Assembly: GCA_964558465.1 (NCBI GenBank)
Contig: CAZLEF010000003.1
Coordinates: 62,001 to 126,000 of the forward strand
DNA: 64,000 bases
Reading direction: 5' to 3'
DNA from: JACJYC01 sp964558465
GTDB taxonomy: Bacteria; Bacteroidota; Bacteroidia; Chitinophagales; Saprospiraceae
Part shown: piece by piece, positions 24,874-34,344 of the stretch
Layout: every line of letters starts with the position of its first letter
Numbering within the stretch: position 1 is the stretch's first letter
Notes under the pieces: model-generated
Told to the model about the DNA's origin: nothing
Database searches by the model: none
The model's input: only the letters and a program-made list of their open reading frames with translations
Program-made: the position numbers and the translations under genes

Positions 24874-26289
24874 ATGGCATTTTCATACATCTACCGGCGA
24901 TTTTTTGAGGTGGAACTACTCCATGGATTTTACCTGGACCGGAGCGCCGCCGAACCTTATTGGAATCTGTCGGATAACCAAAAGGCCGTCGCGTTGGGGG
25001 CATATGATATTGGCCGGGACCTGGACATTGTCCCTACTCCGGAGACCGCCGCTGCCCTGAAAAACTTCAGAATATTATTCAAAAAAACACCGCTGGGTTT
25101 TATGGCTGGTATAGAGGTAAAAGAAGCAACCGGCGCGGATAATCGGTTGTTATCTCTGCCAGTGATCCCCATTCCGGATGACTTTGTGTTGCGGTTCCGG
25201 CTGGTTTTGCGCAACCCCTGGTTCTGGAATTTTACCCATTCCCGCCTGCGGCCTTCCCTGCCGGGTAAGTTTTATTTTACCAACCATGCATCCGATGGTC
25301 AAAGAGTCTTTCCAGATCTGGCCATCATAACCCCCGACCACCTTCCCGGCAAATGGTACGAGTTGGGTGAAAGGGTAGCGACGGACACCGGCCTGGTGTA
25401 CGAGGCCCAAATGAAAACAAACAGCATTCCCGGGGACGCCGGCGCGCCGTGGTCGCTGGTCGATCTCCATCATTTTTACCTGACCGACCAGGACCGGAAC
25501 CTGATCCCCTCCCGGATCGCCTATTCCTTTCCCGCCGAATCAGGCGCCACCCACGCAGATTTTCACCTTCAAAAAGATGGCGCCGACGCAATCCCCATTC
25601 AAGCGTTCGATAATCCGGCCGGATTGCGTCAGGTCGACCTGGATTTTCACAGCGCCGCCCCGGGCAGCTACCAGCTTGTTGTGACCTGCGACGACGGATA
25701 TGCCGACACCATGCCGGTTGTGATCAATGATGAACTTTATCTCGGAAAAATTGACCAGTTGAGCGCGCCCCTTGAGGAGCTGCCCGGCGCCAACCCGGAC
25801 AACCGGTTTGTAAAGGCAGTCAACCGCAGCGAACGCCAACAATTGTCAAAAACGGCGCAGGAAACTGCGGGCATCCTGGAGATCAGGCATCAACCCGGCC
25901 TTGACCGGTACCGGCTTCTGGAAGACGGAGGCCATTTGCGCATGGAAGGCCCACCGGGTAATCAGGTGCGGACCCCACCTGTTTTCCGTCTGTCATTGCG
26001 CGCCCGGCCAACCTATTGGCACTATATCCATTCGTCAGGATTTGCCGGGATCAGTAATGTTGCGGGAGATGTCGCCTTAAGGCCGGTCGACGGCCAGAAT
26101 CGTTTGGTCAGCCTATTGCCCCATCCGCTCCTGAACGACCGGAGCCGGGAAATAAAACTGGCCTATGAAATAGACGGGGCTCCGGTAGTTTTCAGAGAAA
26201 AAAAACTGCCCAACCCGGACAATTATGTTCTGAAAGAATGTGAACAACGAACGAAGATATGTTCAGAGATTTTTCTGAACGGCATTTGA
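24874..26289 (+). CDS. eCIS-associated protein of unknown function (cap-adaptor candidate)
   Basis: A 471-aa protein starting MAFSYIYRRFFEVELLHGFY. It is rich in predicted beta strands and has no signal or membrane helix. Repeating elements such as LRFRLVLRNPWFWNFTH and FRLSLRARPTYWHYIH suggest two related beta domains, near residues 100-120 and 365-385. No family is recognised. Its place between the cap and the sheath suggests a structural role at the distal end of the particle. Confidence 0.75.
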   Translation: MAFSYIYRRFFEVELLHGFYLDRSAAEPYWNLSDNQKAVALGAYDIGRDLDIVPTPETAAALKNFRILFKKTPLGFMAGIEVKEATGADNRLLSLPVIPIPDDFVLRFRLVLRNPWFWNFTHSRLRPSLPGKFYFTNHASDGQRVFPDLAIITPDHLPGKWYELGERVATDTGLVYEAQMKTNSIPGDAGAPWSLVDLHHFYLTDQDRNLIPSRIAYSFPAESGATHADFHLQKDGADAIPIQAFDNPAGLRQVDLDFHSAAPGSYQLVVTCDDGYADTMPVVINDELYLGKIDQLSAPLEELPGANPDNRFVKAVNRSERQQLSKTAQETAGILEIRHQPGLDRYRLLEDGGHLRMEGPPGNQVRTPPVFRLSLRARPTYWHYIHSSGFAGISNVAGDVALRPVDGQNRLVSLLPHPLLNDRSREIKLAYEIDGAPVVFREKKLPNPDNYVLKECEQRTKICSEIFLNGI

Positions 26290-26326
26290 ATAAAAAATTA
26301 TTTCAATAACCAAATCCATTATTACC

Positions 26327-27814
26327 ATGGCAGGACCTTATAAAACCCCTGGCGTGTATGTCGAGGAGATCAGCAAGTTTCCTCCTTCCATTGCACAGGT
26401 GGAGACGGCAATCCCGGCCTTTATTGGCTTTACAGAAGAACACCGTAAAGATGGGGCGGATATCGCCTTTAAACCCACCCGGATTTCTTCCATGCTCGAA
26501 TACGATAAATTTTTTGGAGGACCACAGCAAGAAGAACAATTGGTTGTGGTCATCAATCAAAAGGTGGATGCTAAAAGGGTAACGGTTGATGAATCCGTCA
26601 CGGCTAAATTTGATCCGGCTATTAACCGGGTAGCCTCCAGGCATATTATGTTTTATGCCCTGCAATCCTATTTTGCGAATGGAGGCGGGCCGTGTTATAT
26701 CGTTTCAATCGGATCTTATCAACCCATCTTTGGCGCGCCTATCCCCTTGGGCGAGGATGGAAATCCGGGGACCTTTTTTTACAGGGCGCTTAAAGAATTG
26801 CGGAAGGAGGATGAACCGACCCTTTATGTGGCGCCGGAAATACAAGGAATGGATGTGGGAGATCAGGGTACCCTTATCCAGGAAATGCTGAAAGAGTGCG
26901 CCTCCCTGCAAGACCGGTTTGTAATTACAGATTTTCACGTAGACGGAACGGGATTGAATACAGCAGGGGATGTTTTGGAAGCAGCGACAACTTTCCGTGA
27001 AAATATACCCAACACCGAAGATTTCGCCAAATACGGAGCGGCCTATTTTCCCAATATCCGCAGCGTTTTCAATTATGCCTATAAAGAGGATACCGTTCTC
27101 ATTCAGCATAACAGAATTATGATCGCGGAAAATGGAAGAATTGAACCGGGATCATTCAATGATATGACGTTGGTAGCGATACCCGATAAATCCATGACTG
27201 CAAAGGCAAAAGTGTCTATCGACAATTTTTCGATCAACCTGCCGCCCAGCGCTGCAATGGCCGGAATATACGCAAGGGTTGACAACCTCCGGGGGGTCTG
27301 GAAGGCGCCTGCCAATGAAAGCGTTTTTGCAGTGAACGGCCTTACCTATAAGGTGACGAACGAGGTTCAGGACTTTATGAACGTCGATACCACTGCCGGA
27401 AAATCCATCAATTGCATCCGCGCTTTCACCGGCAAAGGCATTTTGGTCTGGGGTGGCAGAACCTTTGCCGGTAACAGCAACGAATGGCGCTATATTAGTG
27501 TCCGCCGCTTTTTTAATATGGTGGAGGAATCAACCAAAAAAGCGACCGAACGCTTCGTCTTTGAACCCAACGACGCCAATACCTGGGTTAAAGTCCGGGC
27601 GATGATCGAAAACTTCCTGATCCTGCAATGGAATGCGGGCGCACTGCAAGGGTCTACCCCGGAGAAGGCCTTTTATGTCAGGGTAGGCCTTGGTGAAACC
27701 ATGACTGCCCTCGACATTCTGGAGGGCCGTATGAACGTTGAGATCGGCATGGCTGTAGTTCGTCCGGCGGAATTCATTATCCTGAAGTTCTCCCATAAAA
27801 TGGTAGAAGCTTAA
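26327..27814 (+). CDS. Contractile tail sheath protein
   Basis: A 495-aa sheath protein of the phage-tail/Pvc2 type. The N-terminus YKTPGVYVEEISKFPPSIA is the sheath hallmark, and the C-terminal domain (GKGILVWGGRTFAG, YISVRRFFNMVEES, VRVGLGETMTALDILEGRM) is the conserved sheath core. The protein contracts to drive the tube into a target. It is the only sheath gene in the window, whereas Photorhabdus PVC and Serratia Afp clusters carry three. Confidence 0.95.
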   Translation: MAGPYKTPGVYVEEISKFPPSIAQVETAIPAFIGFTEEHRKDGADIAFKPTRISSMLEYDKFFGGPQQEEQLVVVINQKVDAKRVTVDESVTAKFDPAINRVASRHIMFYALQSYFANGGGPCYIVSIGSYQPIFGAPIPLGEDGNPGTFFYRALKELRKEDEPTLYVAPEIQGMDVGDQGTLIQEMLKECASLQDRFVITDFHVDGTGLNTAGDVLEAATTFRENIPNTEDFAKYGAAYFPNIRSVFNYAYKEDTVLIQHNRIMIAENGRIEPGSFNDMTLVAIPDKSMTAKAKVSIDNFSINLPPSAAMAGIYARVDNLRGVWKAPANESVFAVNGLTYKVTNEVQDFMNVDTTAGKSINCIRAFTGKGILVWGGRTFAGNSNEWRYISVRRFFNMVEESTKKATERFVFEPNDANTWVKVRAMIENFLILQWNAGALQGSTPEKAFYVRVGLGETMTALDILEGRMNVEIGMAVVRPAEFIILKFSHKMVEA

Positions 27815-27871
27815 GCATTATGGAGAAAAACGAGGATGAACTAATTGTTTAACACTTAAATTATCATCATC

Positions 27872-28807
27872 ATGGCAGATGAAAATGTAAAAACAGCTGA
27901 GGGCGGCGCCGACCCCAACGGTCTGCAAAACCTGGATGCTTTTAAAAAATATAAAAACAACCTGGAGACGGTCGAAATACCGAATGCGGAGGCTAAGGTA
28001 AATGAGAAGAAAAAAGAGTTTGACATGGCCATGGAACGGCGCCGCCACCAAATGATCCACGTCAAAAATCTGGAAGAAAACCTCCGGGAATACCAGGCGA
28101 TGAGTTTTAATGTGGCTTCCATTCTGGCGAACGACAGCAAGGAACTGAACGCCGATATCAAAGGCATGGTCGCCAAGAACAAGGATTTAAAAGCTTTGTT
28201 GGTGGAGGCCCGAAAGAACATCAAGGATGCAAAACAACTCATTATGGGAGTGGAACAACAGGCCCGTTATATCGATAACGCGAAGGACGATTCCGTCCAC
28301 TCCGAACAAATGAAAATTTTGCGGCGCGGGATTGTGGCATCTGACGGCAAAAAAAGCATCGACGACGCCCTGTCCGAAATTGCCCAGAAGGCGGACATTG
28401 CCTTCGATTTGGCGGATAATGCCCGGGAAAAAGAGATCATTACAGAAGGTGTTATCGCCTATATCGACTCAGATAGCATGACGTCCTTCGGTGAAAAAAT
28501 TGAAGCAGGCGGCAAGGCTTTGAAAACAGATATGGAGGCAAACGTGAAAGAAGCCTTCGAAGATGTGATCAAAGAAACCGGTTTTATGAATACCAGACTT
28601 ACCGAACTGAGCGCCGCCGGCGCTGTATTGGATCGTACGGAACTTGATCTGGAATCACTTCAGGATACCTTGAAATACCTCAACAGGCTGATTCCGCCGG
28701 ATGAAGACATCAAAGCGATCCTTAAACAGATTGAGGATACCTACGACAAAATGGAAGACAGGGGGGAAGAAGGAGAGGATGAAGAAGACGAGGAAGATAT
28801 GGACTAA
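27872..28807 (+). CDS. Long helical (coiled-coil) eCIS protein 1, unknown function
   Basis: A 311-aa protein, almost entirely predicted helical with heptad-like runs (AEAKVNEKKKEFDMAMERRR, HVKNLEENLREYQAM). The last residues are extremely acidic (EEGEDEEDEEDMD). No signal or membrane helix. No family is recognised. Its position between sheath and tube genes shows it belongs to the eCIS operon. Confidence 0.75.
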   Translation: MADENVKTAEGGADPNGLQNLDAFKKYKNNLETVEIPNAEAKVNEKKKEFDMAMERRRHQMIHVKNLEENLREYQAMSFNVASILANDSKELNADIKGMVAKNKDLKALLVEARKNIKDAKQLIMGVEQQARYIDNAKDDSVHSEQMKILRRGIVASDGKKSIDDALSEIAQKADIAFDLADNAREKEIITEGVIAYIDSDSMTSFGEKIEAGGKALKTDMEANVKEAFEDVIKETGFMNTRLTELSAAGAVLDRTELDLESLQDTLKYLNRLIPPDEDIKAILKQIEDTYDKMEDRGEEGEDEEDEEDMD

Positions 28808-28846
28808 TGCCTTCCCATTTAATTAATTCATTAAAAAATAAAAATA

Positions 28847-29713
28847 ATGGCTGCACCAAAAGTTCAAGCACGTCCTTTTATCCGGCCTGTTCCTGACAAC
28901 GCTCAGGAGTTTATTGACAGGCTGAAAGGGAGAGTACAAGCCGTCGATAACGAGGTTGCCTATATCAACAGTGTGGTTGACAGTAAAAGAAAATTGATAG
29001 ACGACCTCAACAGGCAATACGACATTATCCGGGATTATTGGCTTGAGATCAAAGATACCAATAATCTTTCTGAGGACATGATCCGGCTGTTGAGGCGGAC
29101 CCTTCGGCATTCCAGACGGGTGGCGCGCATTTCCCGATGGGGGCTCAAGGCCGTGAAAAGCCTGGTGATCGATATCAAGTCTATGTATGAGGCCACGGTC
29201 ATTACCAGGGATCTTGTACAGGACCTGGTCACCCGCATCGATCTGCTTCACGACCCCGGCCTGGATCCCAAAGCATCGATCTACGGATTGCTCAATGAAT
29301 TTAAAAAACAGGTCAATACCTCGGTGGATAAAACGGTGGAAGCCGTCAACGCCACGCTCAAAGTCCTGAAAGGTATGGAAATCCTCGATAATGCCCTCCG
29401 GGACCGACAGAATGGGATCCGGTACCAATTGAGGACCATGCTGAAACACCTTCGCACAGGTAAAAAATCAGGGCTGGAGGATAAGGATATTCCGGAGTAC
29501 GGGCCAATCCCGACCTTCCCGCTTTCCGACCGGGATGGCGATTATTATGACAGGCTGAAGGTACGGGCTCAAAGATTTGAACGCATTCTGAACGATCTTA
29601 CCCTGGATATTCAGGTACTGGAAGACGATAAGGTCCGGTTGGATTCCAAGAAGAATACCATCAAAAAGGGTCTGGAGGCAGCGGAAGAAGCCAGTAAAAA
29701 CAGCAAACCTTGA
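28847..29713 (+). CDS. Long helical (coiled-coil) eCIS protein 2, unknown function
   Basis: A 288-aa protein, predicted mainly helical (FIDRLKGRVQAVDNEVAYIN, RLLRRTLRHSRRVARISRWG, LDIQVLEDDKVRLDSKKNTI). A basic patch at residues 80-105 contrasts with the acidic tail of the preceding protein. It starts 39 bases after that gene, and the two may bind each other; that is inference. No family is recognised. Confidence 0.75.
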   Translation: MAAPKVQARPFIRPVPDNAQEFIDRLKGRVQAVDNEVAYINSVVDSKRKLIDDLNRQYDIIRDYWLEIKDTNNLSEDMIRLLRRTLRHSRRVARISRWGLKAVKSLVIDIKSMYEATVITRDLVQDLVTRIDLLHDPGLDPKASIYGLLNEFKKQVNTSVDKTVEAVNATLKVLKGMEILDNALRDRQNGIRYQLRTMLKHLRTGKKSGLEDKDIPEYGPIPTFPLSDRDGDYYDRLKVRAQRFERILNDLTLDIQVLEDDKVRLDSKKNTIKKGLEAAEEASKNSKP

Positions 29714-29774
29714 CGGGGTGCGTCCCTGTAGCGAATTGTTCAATCATTCTTTAAAAATCAAAAAGCGTTGAATC

Positions 29775-30218
29775 ATGGCAGATTATCCATTACCGAAGTT
29801 CCATTTCCAGGTCGAATGGTATGGTACTAAGATTGGTTTCACCGAAGTATCAGGGCTGGATGTTGAAACAGAGGTTATTGAATACCGGCACGGAGAGAGC
29901 AAAGAGTACCACAAAACCAAACAGCCGGGTTTAACCAAATACAGCAACATTACCCTCAAACGGGGCACTTTTGAGTCAGATAATGATTATTACGAATGGT
30001 GGAACAAAACCAAATTCTTCGAAGAAAAAGGAGACACCTTCCGTACGGATCTGACAATTTCCCTGCTGGGAGAAGATCATGCCCCGCTTGTGACCTGGAA
30101 AGTCAAGAAGGCCTGGCCTACCAAAGTCCAACCGACCGACCTGAAGGCCGATGGCAACGAAGTAGCTATTGAGTCCATCGAACTGGTCCACGAGGGGCTA
30201 TCCATCGAGATGGCGTGA
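29775..30218 (+). CDS. Inner tube protein (T4 gp19-like, Pvc1 type)
   Basis: A 147-aa tube protein. FHFQVEWYGTKIGFTEVSGL at the start, EVIEYRHGESKEYHKTKQPG, and LTKYSNITLKRGTFESDNDY are typical of the gp19/Hcp-like fold. Hexamers of such proteins stack into the eCIS inner tube. Two tube-type genes occur here in tandem, this one being the better match to the main tube protein. Confidence 0.93.
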   Translation: MADYPLPKFHFQVEWYGTKIGFTEVSGLDVETEVIEYRHGESKEYHKTKQPGLTKYSNITLKRGTFESDNDYYEWWNKTKFFEEKGDTFRTDLTISLLGEDHAPLVTWKVKKAWPTKVQPTDLKADGNEVAIESIELVHEGLSIEMA

Positions 30219-30296
30219 AAACAAGAACCGCATGCCGGCGCCGGATGATGAAAAACATCCGGCGCCCATTATCTGAATTCTTTTACCCTGTTCCAA

Positions 30297-30776
30297 ATGG
30301 TTAAGTATCACCCCGTTTCATTTCATTTTCAGGTATCTCCACGCCTGATAGCCGGATATCCTTACCGGTATGTACCGGAATTTAACCTGACCGAGGATAT
30401 CAAATTTCAATCGGTCTCCGGCCTGAATGTGCAAGTGGAAACCGAAAAGTATTACGAAAACGGTCAGAATCAATACCCCCAGGTACTGGCAAAAAAAGTC
30501 AATTATCCGGACCTGGTTTTGACCCGGGGGATTTACCTGCCCAGTCAATCAGGATTTACCGTATGGTGTCAAAAAGCCTTTGAAAACATGATCATTTCGC
30601 CCATTAACCTCTCCATTCAATTGCTGAACGAGGAGCATCAGGTATTGATGCTGTGGGATGTGCAGTTTGCCTGGCCTAAGGAATGGAAAATAGCCGACCT
30701 GAACGCAGAAAGAGGGGAAGTGCTCATTGAAACCCTGGTGTTGAATTATAACCGGTTCCAATTTAAAATGCCATAA
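30297..30776 (+). CDS. Second tube-type protein (Pvc5-like)
   Basis: A 159-aa paralogue of the tube protein. The fold pattern repeats: FHFQVSPRLIAGYPYRYVPE, IKFQSVSGLNVQVETEKYYE, and LVLTRGIYLPSQSGFTVWC. The N-terminal loop is longer than in the main tube protein. Pvc5-like paralogues in other clusters form a tube-initiation ring next to the plate, which is the likely role. Confidence 0.88.
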   Translation: MVKYHPVSFHFQVSPRLIAGYPYRYVPEFNLTEDIKFQSVSGLNVQVETEKYYENGQNQYPQVLAKKVNYPDLVLTRGIYLPSQSGFTVWCQKAFENMIISPINLSIQLLNEEHQVLMLWDVQFAWPKEWKIADLNAERGEVLIETLVLNYNRFQFKMP

Positions 30777-30785
30777 TTTGTTGCC

Positions 30786-30956
30786 ATGCCACTAGAAATT
30801 AAAGAACTATACATAAAGGTAACTGTGAATGAGGAGGAGGGGGATGAAGGCAAAAGCCAATCGGCAGAAGGCGGTTCCGCCGCAAGCCCGGAGGCAATCG
30901 TTCAGACCTGCGTCGAACAAGTATTACAAATCCTTAAAGACCGGGAAGAAAGATGA
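30786..30956 (+). CDS. DUF5908-like small eCIS protein
   Basis: A 56-aa protein beginning MPLEIKELYIKVTVNEEEG and ending LQILKDREER. The N-terminal PLEIKELYIKV strand matches the short DUF5908 family found between tube and LysM genes in eCIS and phage-like clusters. The stop overlaps the next ATG (ATGA at 30953), so translation is coupled. It is often unannotated because it is short. Function is unknown. Confidence 0.8.
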   Translation: MPLEIKELYIKVTVNEEEGDEGKSQSAEGGSAASPEAIVQTCVEQVLQILKDREER

Positions 30957-31642
30957 GAGTAGGGCCGTTAGAAAAACTGGTATTCCGGGCGTTTCGCGAC
31001 AAACGGGTAAAAGATGAAGAAATCGGATCTTTTACAGTACCTATCAACCCGGAAAGCCTGGGCGAAGATACCCAGGTTCGCCATGACCGAAGTCAACATC
31101 TGGGTGCGGAAGGCAACGATGCGCGATACAGAGGCACCGCTCCCGCCAAACTGAACATTCAGTTGCTGTTTGACAATACCGGCACGGTCGAAGGCAACCG
31201 GTTGGAGGGAACGCCAGTCCCGGAACAACTGCGGCAATTCAGAGCGGTCGTGTCAAAAATGGACGCTGAGTCCCATAAACCGCCCTATATCAAAGTAATC
31301 TACAACAATTTTGTATTTGACGGAATCCTGACCGACCTGAAAGTCCAATATACCCTTTACGATTCATTGGGGGTACCCGTGCGGGCCAAGGTGACGGTCA
31401 ACCTTGAACAATTCAAAGAGCCTGAAAAACGGGTGCGGGAAGAGGACAAGCGGTCGCCGGACCTTACCCACCTAAGGCAAATAAAAGAAGGCGACAACCT
31501 TCCACTTATGGCCTACCGGATCTACGGCAAAACAAACTATTATCTGCAGGTGGCCAGGGCGAACGGACTGATCAATTTCAGAAAATTACGCGTGGGAAGT
31601 GAAATTATTTTCCCTGCGGTTGACAAAGATATCAATGGCTAA
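30953..31642 (+). CDS. LysM-containing tube/plate connector (Pvc7-like)
   Basis: A 229-aa protein. The N-terminal part (VPINPESLGE, NIQLLFDNTGTV, VIYNNFVFDGILTDLKVQYT) matches the CIS tube-connector fold, and the C-terminus holds a LysM-like domain (LRQIKEGDNLPLMAYRIYGK to LRVGSEIIFP, residues about 168-225). In eCIS and T4-like tails such proteins join the tube to the spike hub. It overlaps both neighbours, by 4 and 8 bases. Confidence 0.9.
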   Translation: MRVGPLEKLVFRAFRDKRVKDEEIGSFTVPINPESLGEDTQVRHDRSQHLGAEGNDARYRGTAPAKLNIQLLFDNTGTVEGNRLEGTPVPEQLRQFRAVVSKMDAESHKPPYIKVIYNNFVFDGILTDLKVQYTLYDSLGVPVRAKVTVNLEQFKEPEKRVREEDKRSPDLTHLRQIKEGDNLPLMAYRIYGKTNYYLQVARANGLINFRKLRVGSEIIFPAVDKDING

Positions 31643-33503
31643 AGCAACCCAACGAACGATCCCTAATTCCTCGGCATACGGAGTTGTAAATTTCTCAATC
31701 CGGTCGGATGGAAAAGAAGTGGAGCCTGTCTATGAGATTGTCTCCATAAATACCCTCAGAGAGGTCAATCGCATCCCCTCGGTCAAATTGGTCATCCGGG
31801 ATGGAAGTGCATCGGATGAAACTTTTGAAGTCAGCGAATCGGACGACTTCGCCCCCGGAAAAGAGATCGAGATCAGAGCCGGGTATGACGACAGCACCGA
31901 AACCTTGTTCAAGGGCATCGTCATCAAACACAGCGTAAAGATCAGGGATACCCAGTCGTTGCTCATCATCGAGGCAAAGGACCTGAGCGTCAAAATGACG
32001 GTTGGCAGGCACTGCAAATACTATGAGGAAAAAAAAGACAGCGAAATTTTAAAGGAGATCCTCAGTTCCTATGGCCTTGCCGGAAAGATTGCGGAAACCC
32101 AGTTGAAACATAAGGAAGTTGTACAACACAACGTAACGGATTGGGATTTTATCCTGTCGCGCGCTGAAATGAACGGATTACTGGTCATTGCCACCGACGG
32201 CAAAGTGGATCTGCAGGAACCCAAGGTAGAGGGCTCAGCCGGCCTGGAACTCCTTTATGGTTCGACGTTGCTGGAGTTCGAAGCCGAAATGGACGCACGC
32301 ACCCAGTACAAGGAAATAACAGCCCGTTCCTGGAGTTACAAGGAACAGAAAATAGTAGAACAAAAAGGAAAAACTTCCTTTACCGAACACGGGAACATCA
32401 GCGGCGACGACCTGTCGAAAGTGATTGGATTGCCGTCCTTCGAGTTGAGTCATGGAGGTCAGGTACTGAATGAGGAACTGAAAGCCTGGGCATCGGCAGG
32501 CATGTTGAGGAGCCGGATGTCAAAAACCCGGGGAAGGGCAAAATTCAAGGGGTTCCCAGGCATTAAGCCGGGCGATACGGTATTACTGGACGGCCTCGGC
32601 AAACGCTTCAACGGGAACGCTTTTGTTTCGGCGGTAAGCCATTCATTTGTAAACGGCAATTGGGTGACCGACCTCCAGTTTGGCGTTTCGCCCGAATGGT
32701 TCGCCCGGAAAGCGGGTATTCAGGACCTTCCGGCGGCGGGCCTCTTACCTGCTATTCAAGGGGTGCAGATCGGGAAAGTGGTGCAATTGAAAGAAGATCC
32801 GGACGGTGAAGACCGCATTTTGGTCAAATTGCCCATTATCGACCCCAACGCAAAAGGTGTCTGGGCCCGCCGATGCACCCTCGATGCCGGAAAAGAAAGA
32901 GGTTCCTTTTTTTTGCCCGAGATCGACGACGAGGTGATCGTAGGATTTATCAATGACGATCCGCGAGACGCCGTGGTTTTGGGAATGGTGCACAGCAGCC
33001 CCAAAAAAGCGCCTTTTACCGCCACAGATGAAAACCATGAAAAAGGTTTTGTAACGCGTAGTAAAATGCGGATCTGGTTTGACGACGATAAAAAGATCAT
33101 GACCCTGGATACCCCTGCCGGGAACCTGATTGAAATGAGCGAAGAGGGCAAATCCATAACGATCAAGGACCAAAACGACAACAAGATCATTCTCAACGAA
33201 AAGGGGATCGAGATCAGCAGCCCCAAAGATATCAGGATACTGGCCAAAGGCATGATCGAGGAAAAAGCGGATAAGGATTTCAACATGGAAACCCAAAAGA
33301 ACATGTCGCAAAAGGCGGCAAGCAACGCTACGCTTGAGGCCAAACAAAAAATCAATATCAAAGCAACCAGCGACTGCGGGGTGGAGGGGCTCAATGTGGC
33401 AGTGAAAGCTAAAGTGAAGTTGGATGCGGAAGGCTCCGCGCAAGCTAATTTAAAGGGTGGCGCCATGACAACTGTAAAAGGGGGGCTGGTACAAATCAAT
33501 TAG
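31635..33503 (+). CDS. VgrG-like spike protein (Pvc8-like)
   Basis: A 622-aa hub/spike protein. The gp27-like part runs to about residue 360 (SINTLREVNRIPSVKLVIRD, HSVKIRDTQSLLIIEAKDLS). A gp5 OB-type domain follows (GKVVQLKEDPDGEDRILVKL, FLPEIDDEVIVGFINDDPRD). The C-terminus is a repetitive beta-helix needle (KINIKATSDCGVEGLNVAVK). The start at 31635 is inside the preceding gene. No extra enzymatic domain is fused, so this is a plain spike. Confidence 0.93.
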   Translation: MAKATQRTIPNSSAYGVVNFSIRSDGKEVEPVYEIVSINTLREVNRIPSVKLVIRDGSASDETFEVSESDDFAPGKEIEIRAGYDDSTETLFKGIVIKHSVKIRDTQSLLIIEAKDLSVKMTVGRHCKYYEEKKDSEILKEILSSYGLAGKIAETQLKHKEVVQHNVTDWDFILSRAEMNGLLVIATDGKVDLQEPKVEGSAGLELLYGSTLLEFEAEMDARTQYKEITARSWSYKEQKIVEQKGKTSFTEHGNISGDDLSKVIGLPSFELSHGGQVLNEELKAWASAGMLRSRMSKTRGRAKFKGFPGIKPGDTVLLDGLGKRFNGNAFVSAVSHSFVNGNWVTDLQFGVSPEWFARKAGIQDLPAAGLLPAIQGVQIGKVVQLKEDPDGEDRILVKLPIIDPNAKGVWARRCTLDAGKERGSFFLPEIDDEVIVGFINDDPRDAVVLGMVHSSPKKAPFTATDENHEKGFVTRSKMRIWFDDDKKIMTLDTPAGNLIEMSEEGKSITIKDQNDNKIILNEKGIEISSPKDIRILAKGMIEEKADKDFNMETQKNMSQKAASNATLEAKQKINIKATSDCGVEGLNVAVKAKVKLDAEGSAQANLKGGAMTTVKGGLVQIN

Positions 33504-33550
33504 GAATGCCCAACAAGTCGAAATTTTGATTTTTAATAAAATAACACGAT

Positions 33551-33841
33551 ATGCCTCCAGCAGCAAGATTGACCGACATGCATGTTTGCCCGATGGTTAC
33601 CGGTGTGGTACCTCATGTTGGCGGCCCCATATCGGCGCCTGGGGCGCCTACCGTGCTGATCGGCGGAATGCCGGCCGCCGTCTTAGGCGATATATGTGTT
33701 TGCACCGGGCCTCCGGATTCCATTATCAAAGGTTCTGCAACCGTAATGATCGGAGGTAAACCTGCTGCGAGAATAGGCGACACGACCGCTCACGGAGGGT
33801 CAATCATTTTGGGATGCTTTACGGTCATAATCGGAGGCTGA
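33551..33841 (+). CDS. PAAR-domain spike tip (Pvc10-like)
   Basis: A 96-aa protein with PAAR repeats (MPPAARLTDMHVCP, VLIGGMPAAVLGDICVC, VMIGGKPAARIGDTTAHGG). His and Cys residues suitable for metal binding are present (HVCP, CVCTG, AHGG). It sharpens the spike that pierces target membranes. No toxin extension is fused. Confidence 0.95.
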   Translation: MPPAARLTDMHVCPMVTGVVPHVGGPISAPGAPTVLIGGMPAAVLGDICVCTGPPDSIIKGSATVMIGGKPAARIGDTTAHGGSIILGCFTVIIGG

Positions 33842-33880
33842 TGCCCGGGTTGTATCCTTTTGTTCCTAAAATCAGGAATT

Positions 33881-34324
33881 ATGCCAGAGGAAAAATCATT
33901 TTTGGGCACTGGGTGGTCCTTTCCGCCTACCTTCAATAAAAATAAAACAGGAATCAATGGATTAACTGCCGGAGTTGAGACGGTTTCTGATATTGAAGAT
34001 ATCCACCAAAGCCTGCAAATCTTGTTATCCACCAGCCTGGGTGAAAGGATACTGCAACCGCAATACGGCTGCAACCTCAAAGATTATGTTTTTGAACCCA
34101 TGAATCCCTCCCTGATCGGCTTCATTCAAAACCTGGTGGAAAATGCGATCCTTTATTATGAACCCAGGATCAGGGCGGAAAGGGTGGTCATCCATCACGA
34201 AAATACTTCGGAGTACGACAATGGTTTCTTGCGGATCAAGGTCGACTATTTCATCCGGGAAACCAATTCGCGCTTCAATTATGTCTATGACTTTTATTTA
34301 CGGGAGGGAGCGCTCATTGGCTGA
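33881..34324 (+). CDS. Baseplate wedge protein gp25 (GPW/gp25 family, Pvc9-like)
   Basis: A 147-aa protein with the gp25 core: FLGTGWSFPPTF, IEDIHQSLQILLSTSLGERI, and QPQYGCNLKDYVFEP. gp25 nucleates sheath assembly on the baseplate. The ATG at 33881 gives the usual length; an upstream in-frame start at 33860 would add seven residues. Confidence 0.95.
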   Translation: MPEEKSFLGTGWSFPPTFNKNKTGINGLTAGVETVSDIEDIHQSLQILLSTSLGERILQPQYGCNLKDYVFEPMNPSLIGFIQNLVENAILYYEPRIRAERVVIHHENTSEYDNGFLRIKVDYFIRETNSRFNYVYDFYLREGALIG

Positions 34325-34344
34325 CCTCAAAGGCGACACAGGTT

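Noticed and set aside
32745..33499. Two overlapping long minus-strand frames opposite the VgrG-like gene
   Set aside because: The plus-strand gene has the complete gp27/gp5-like layout and fits the operon; the minus frames show no features.
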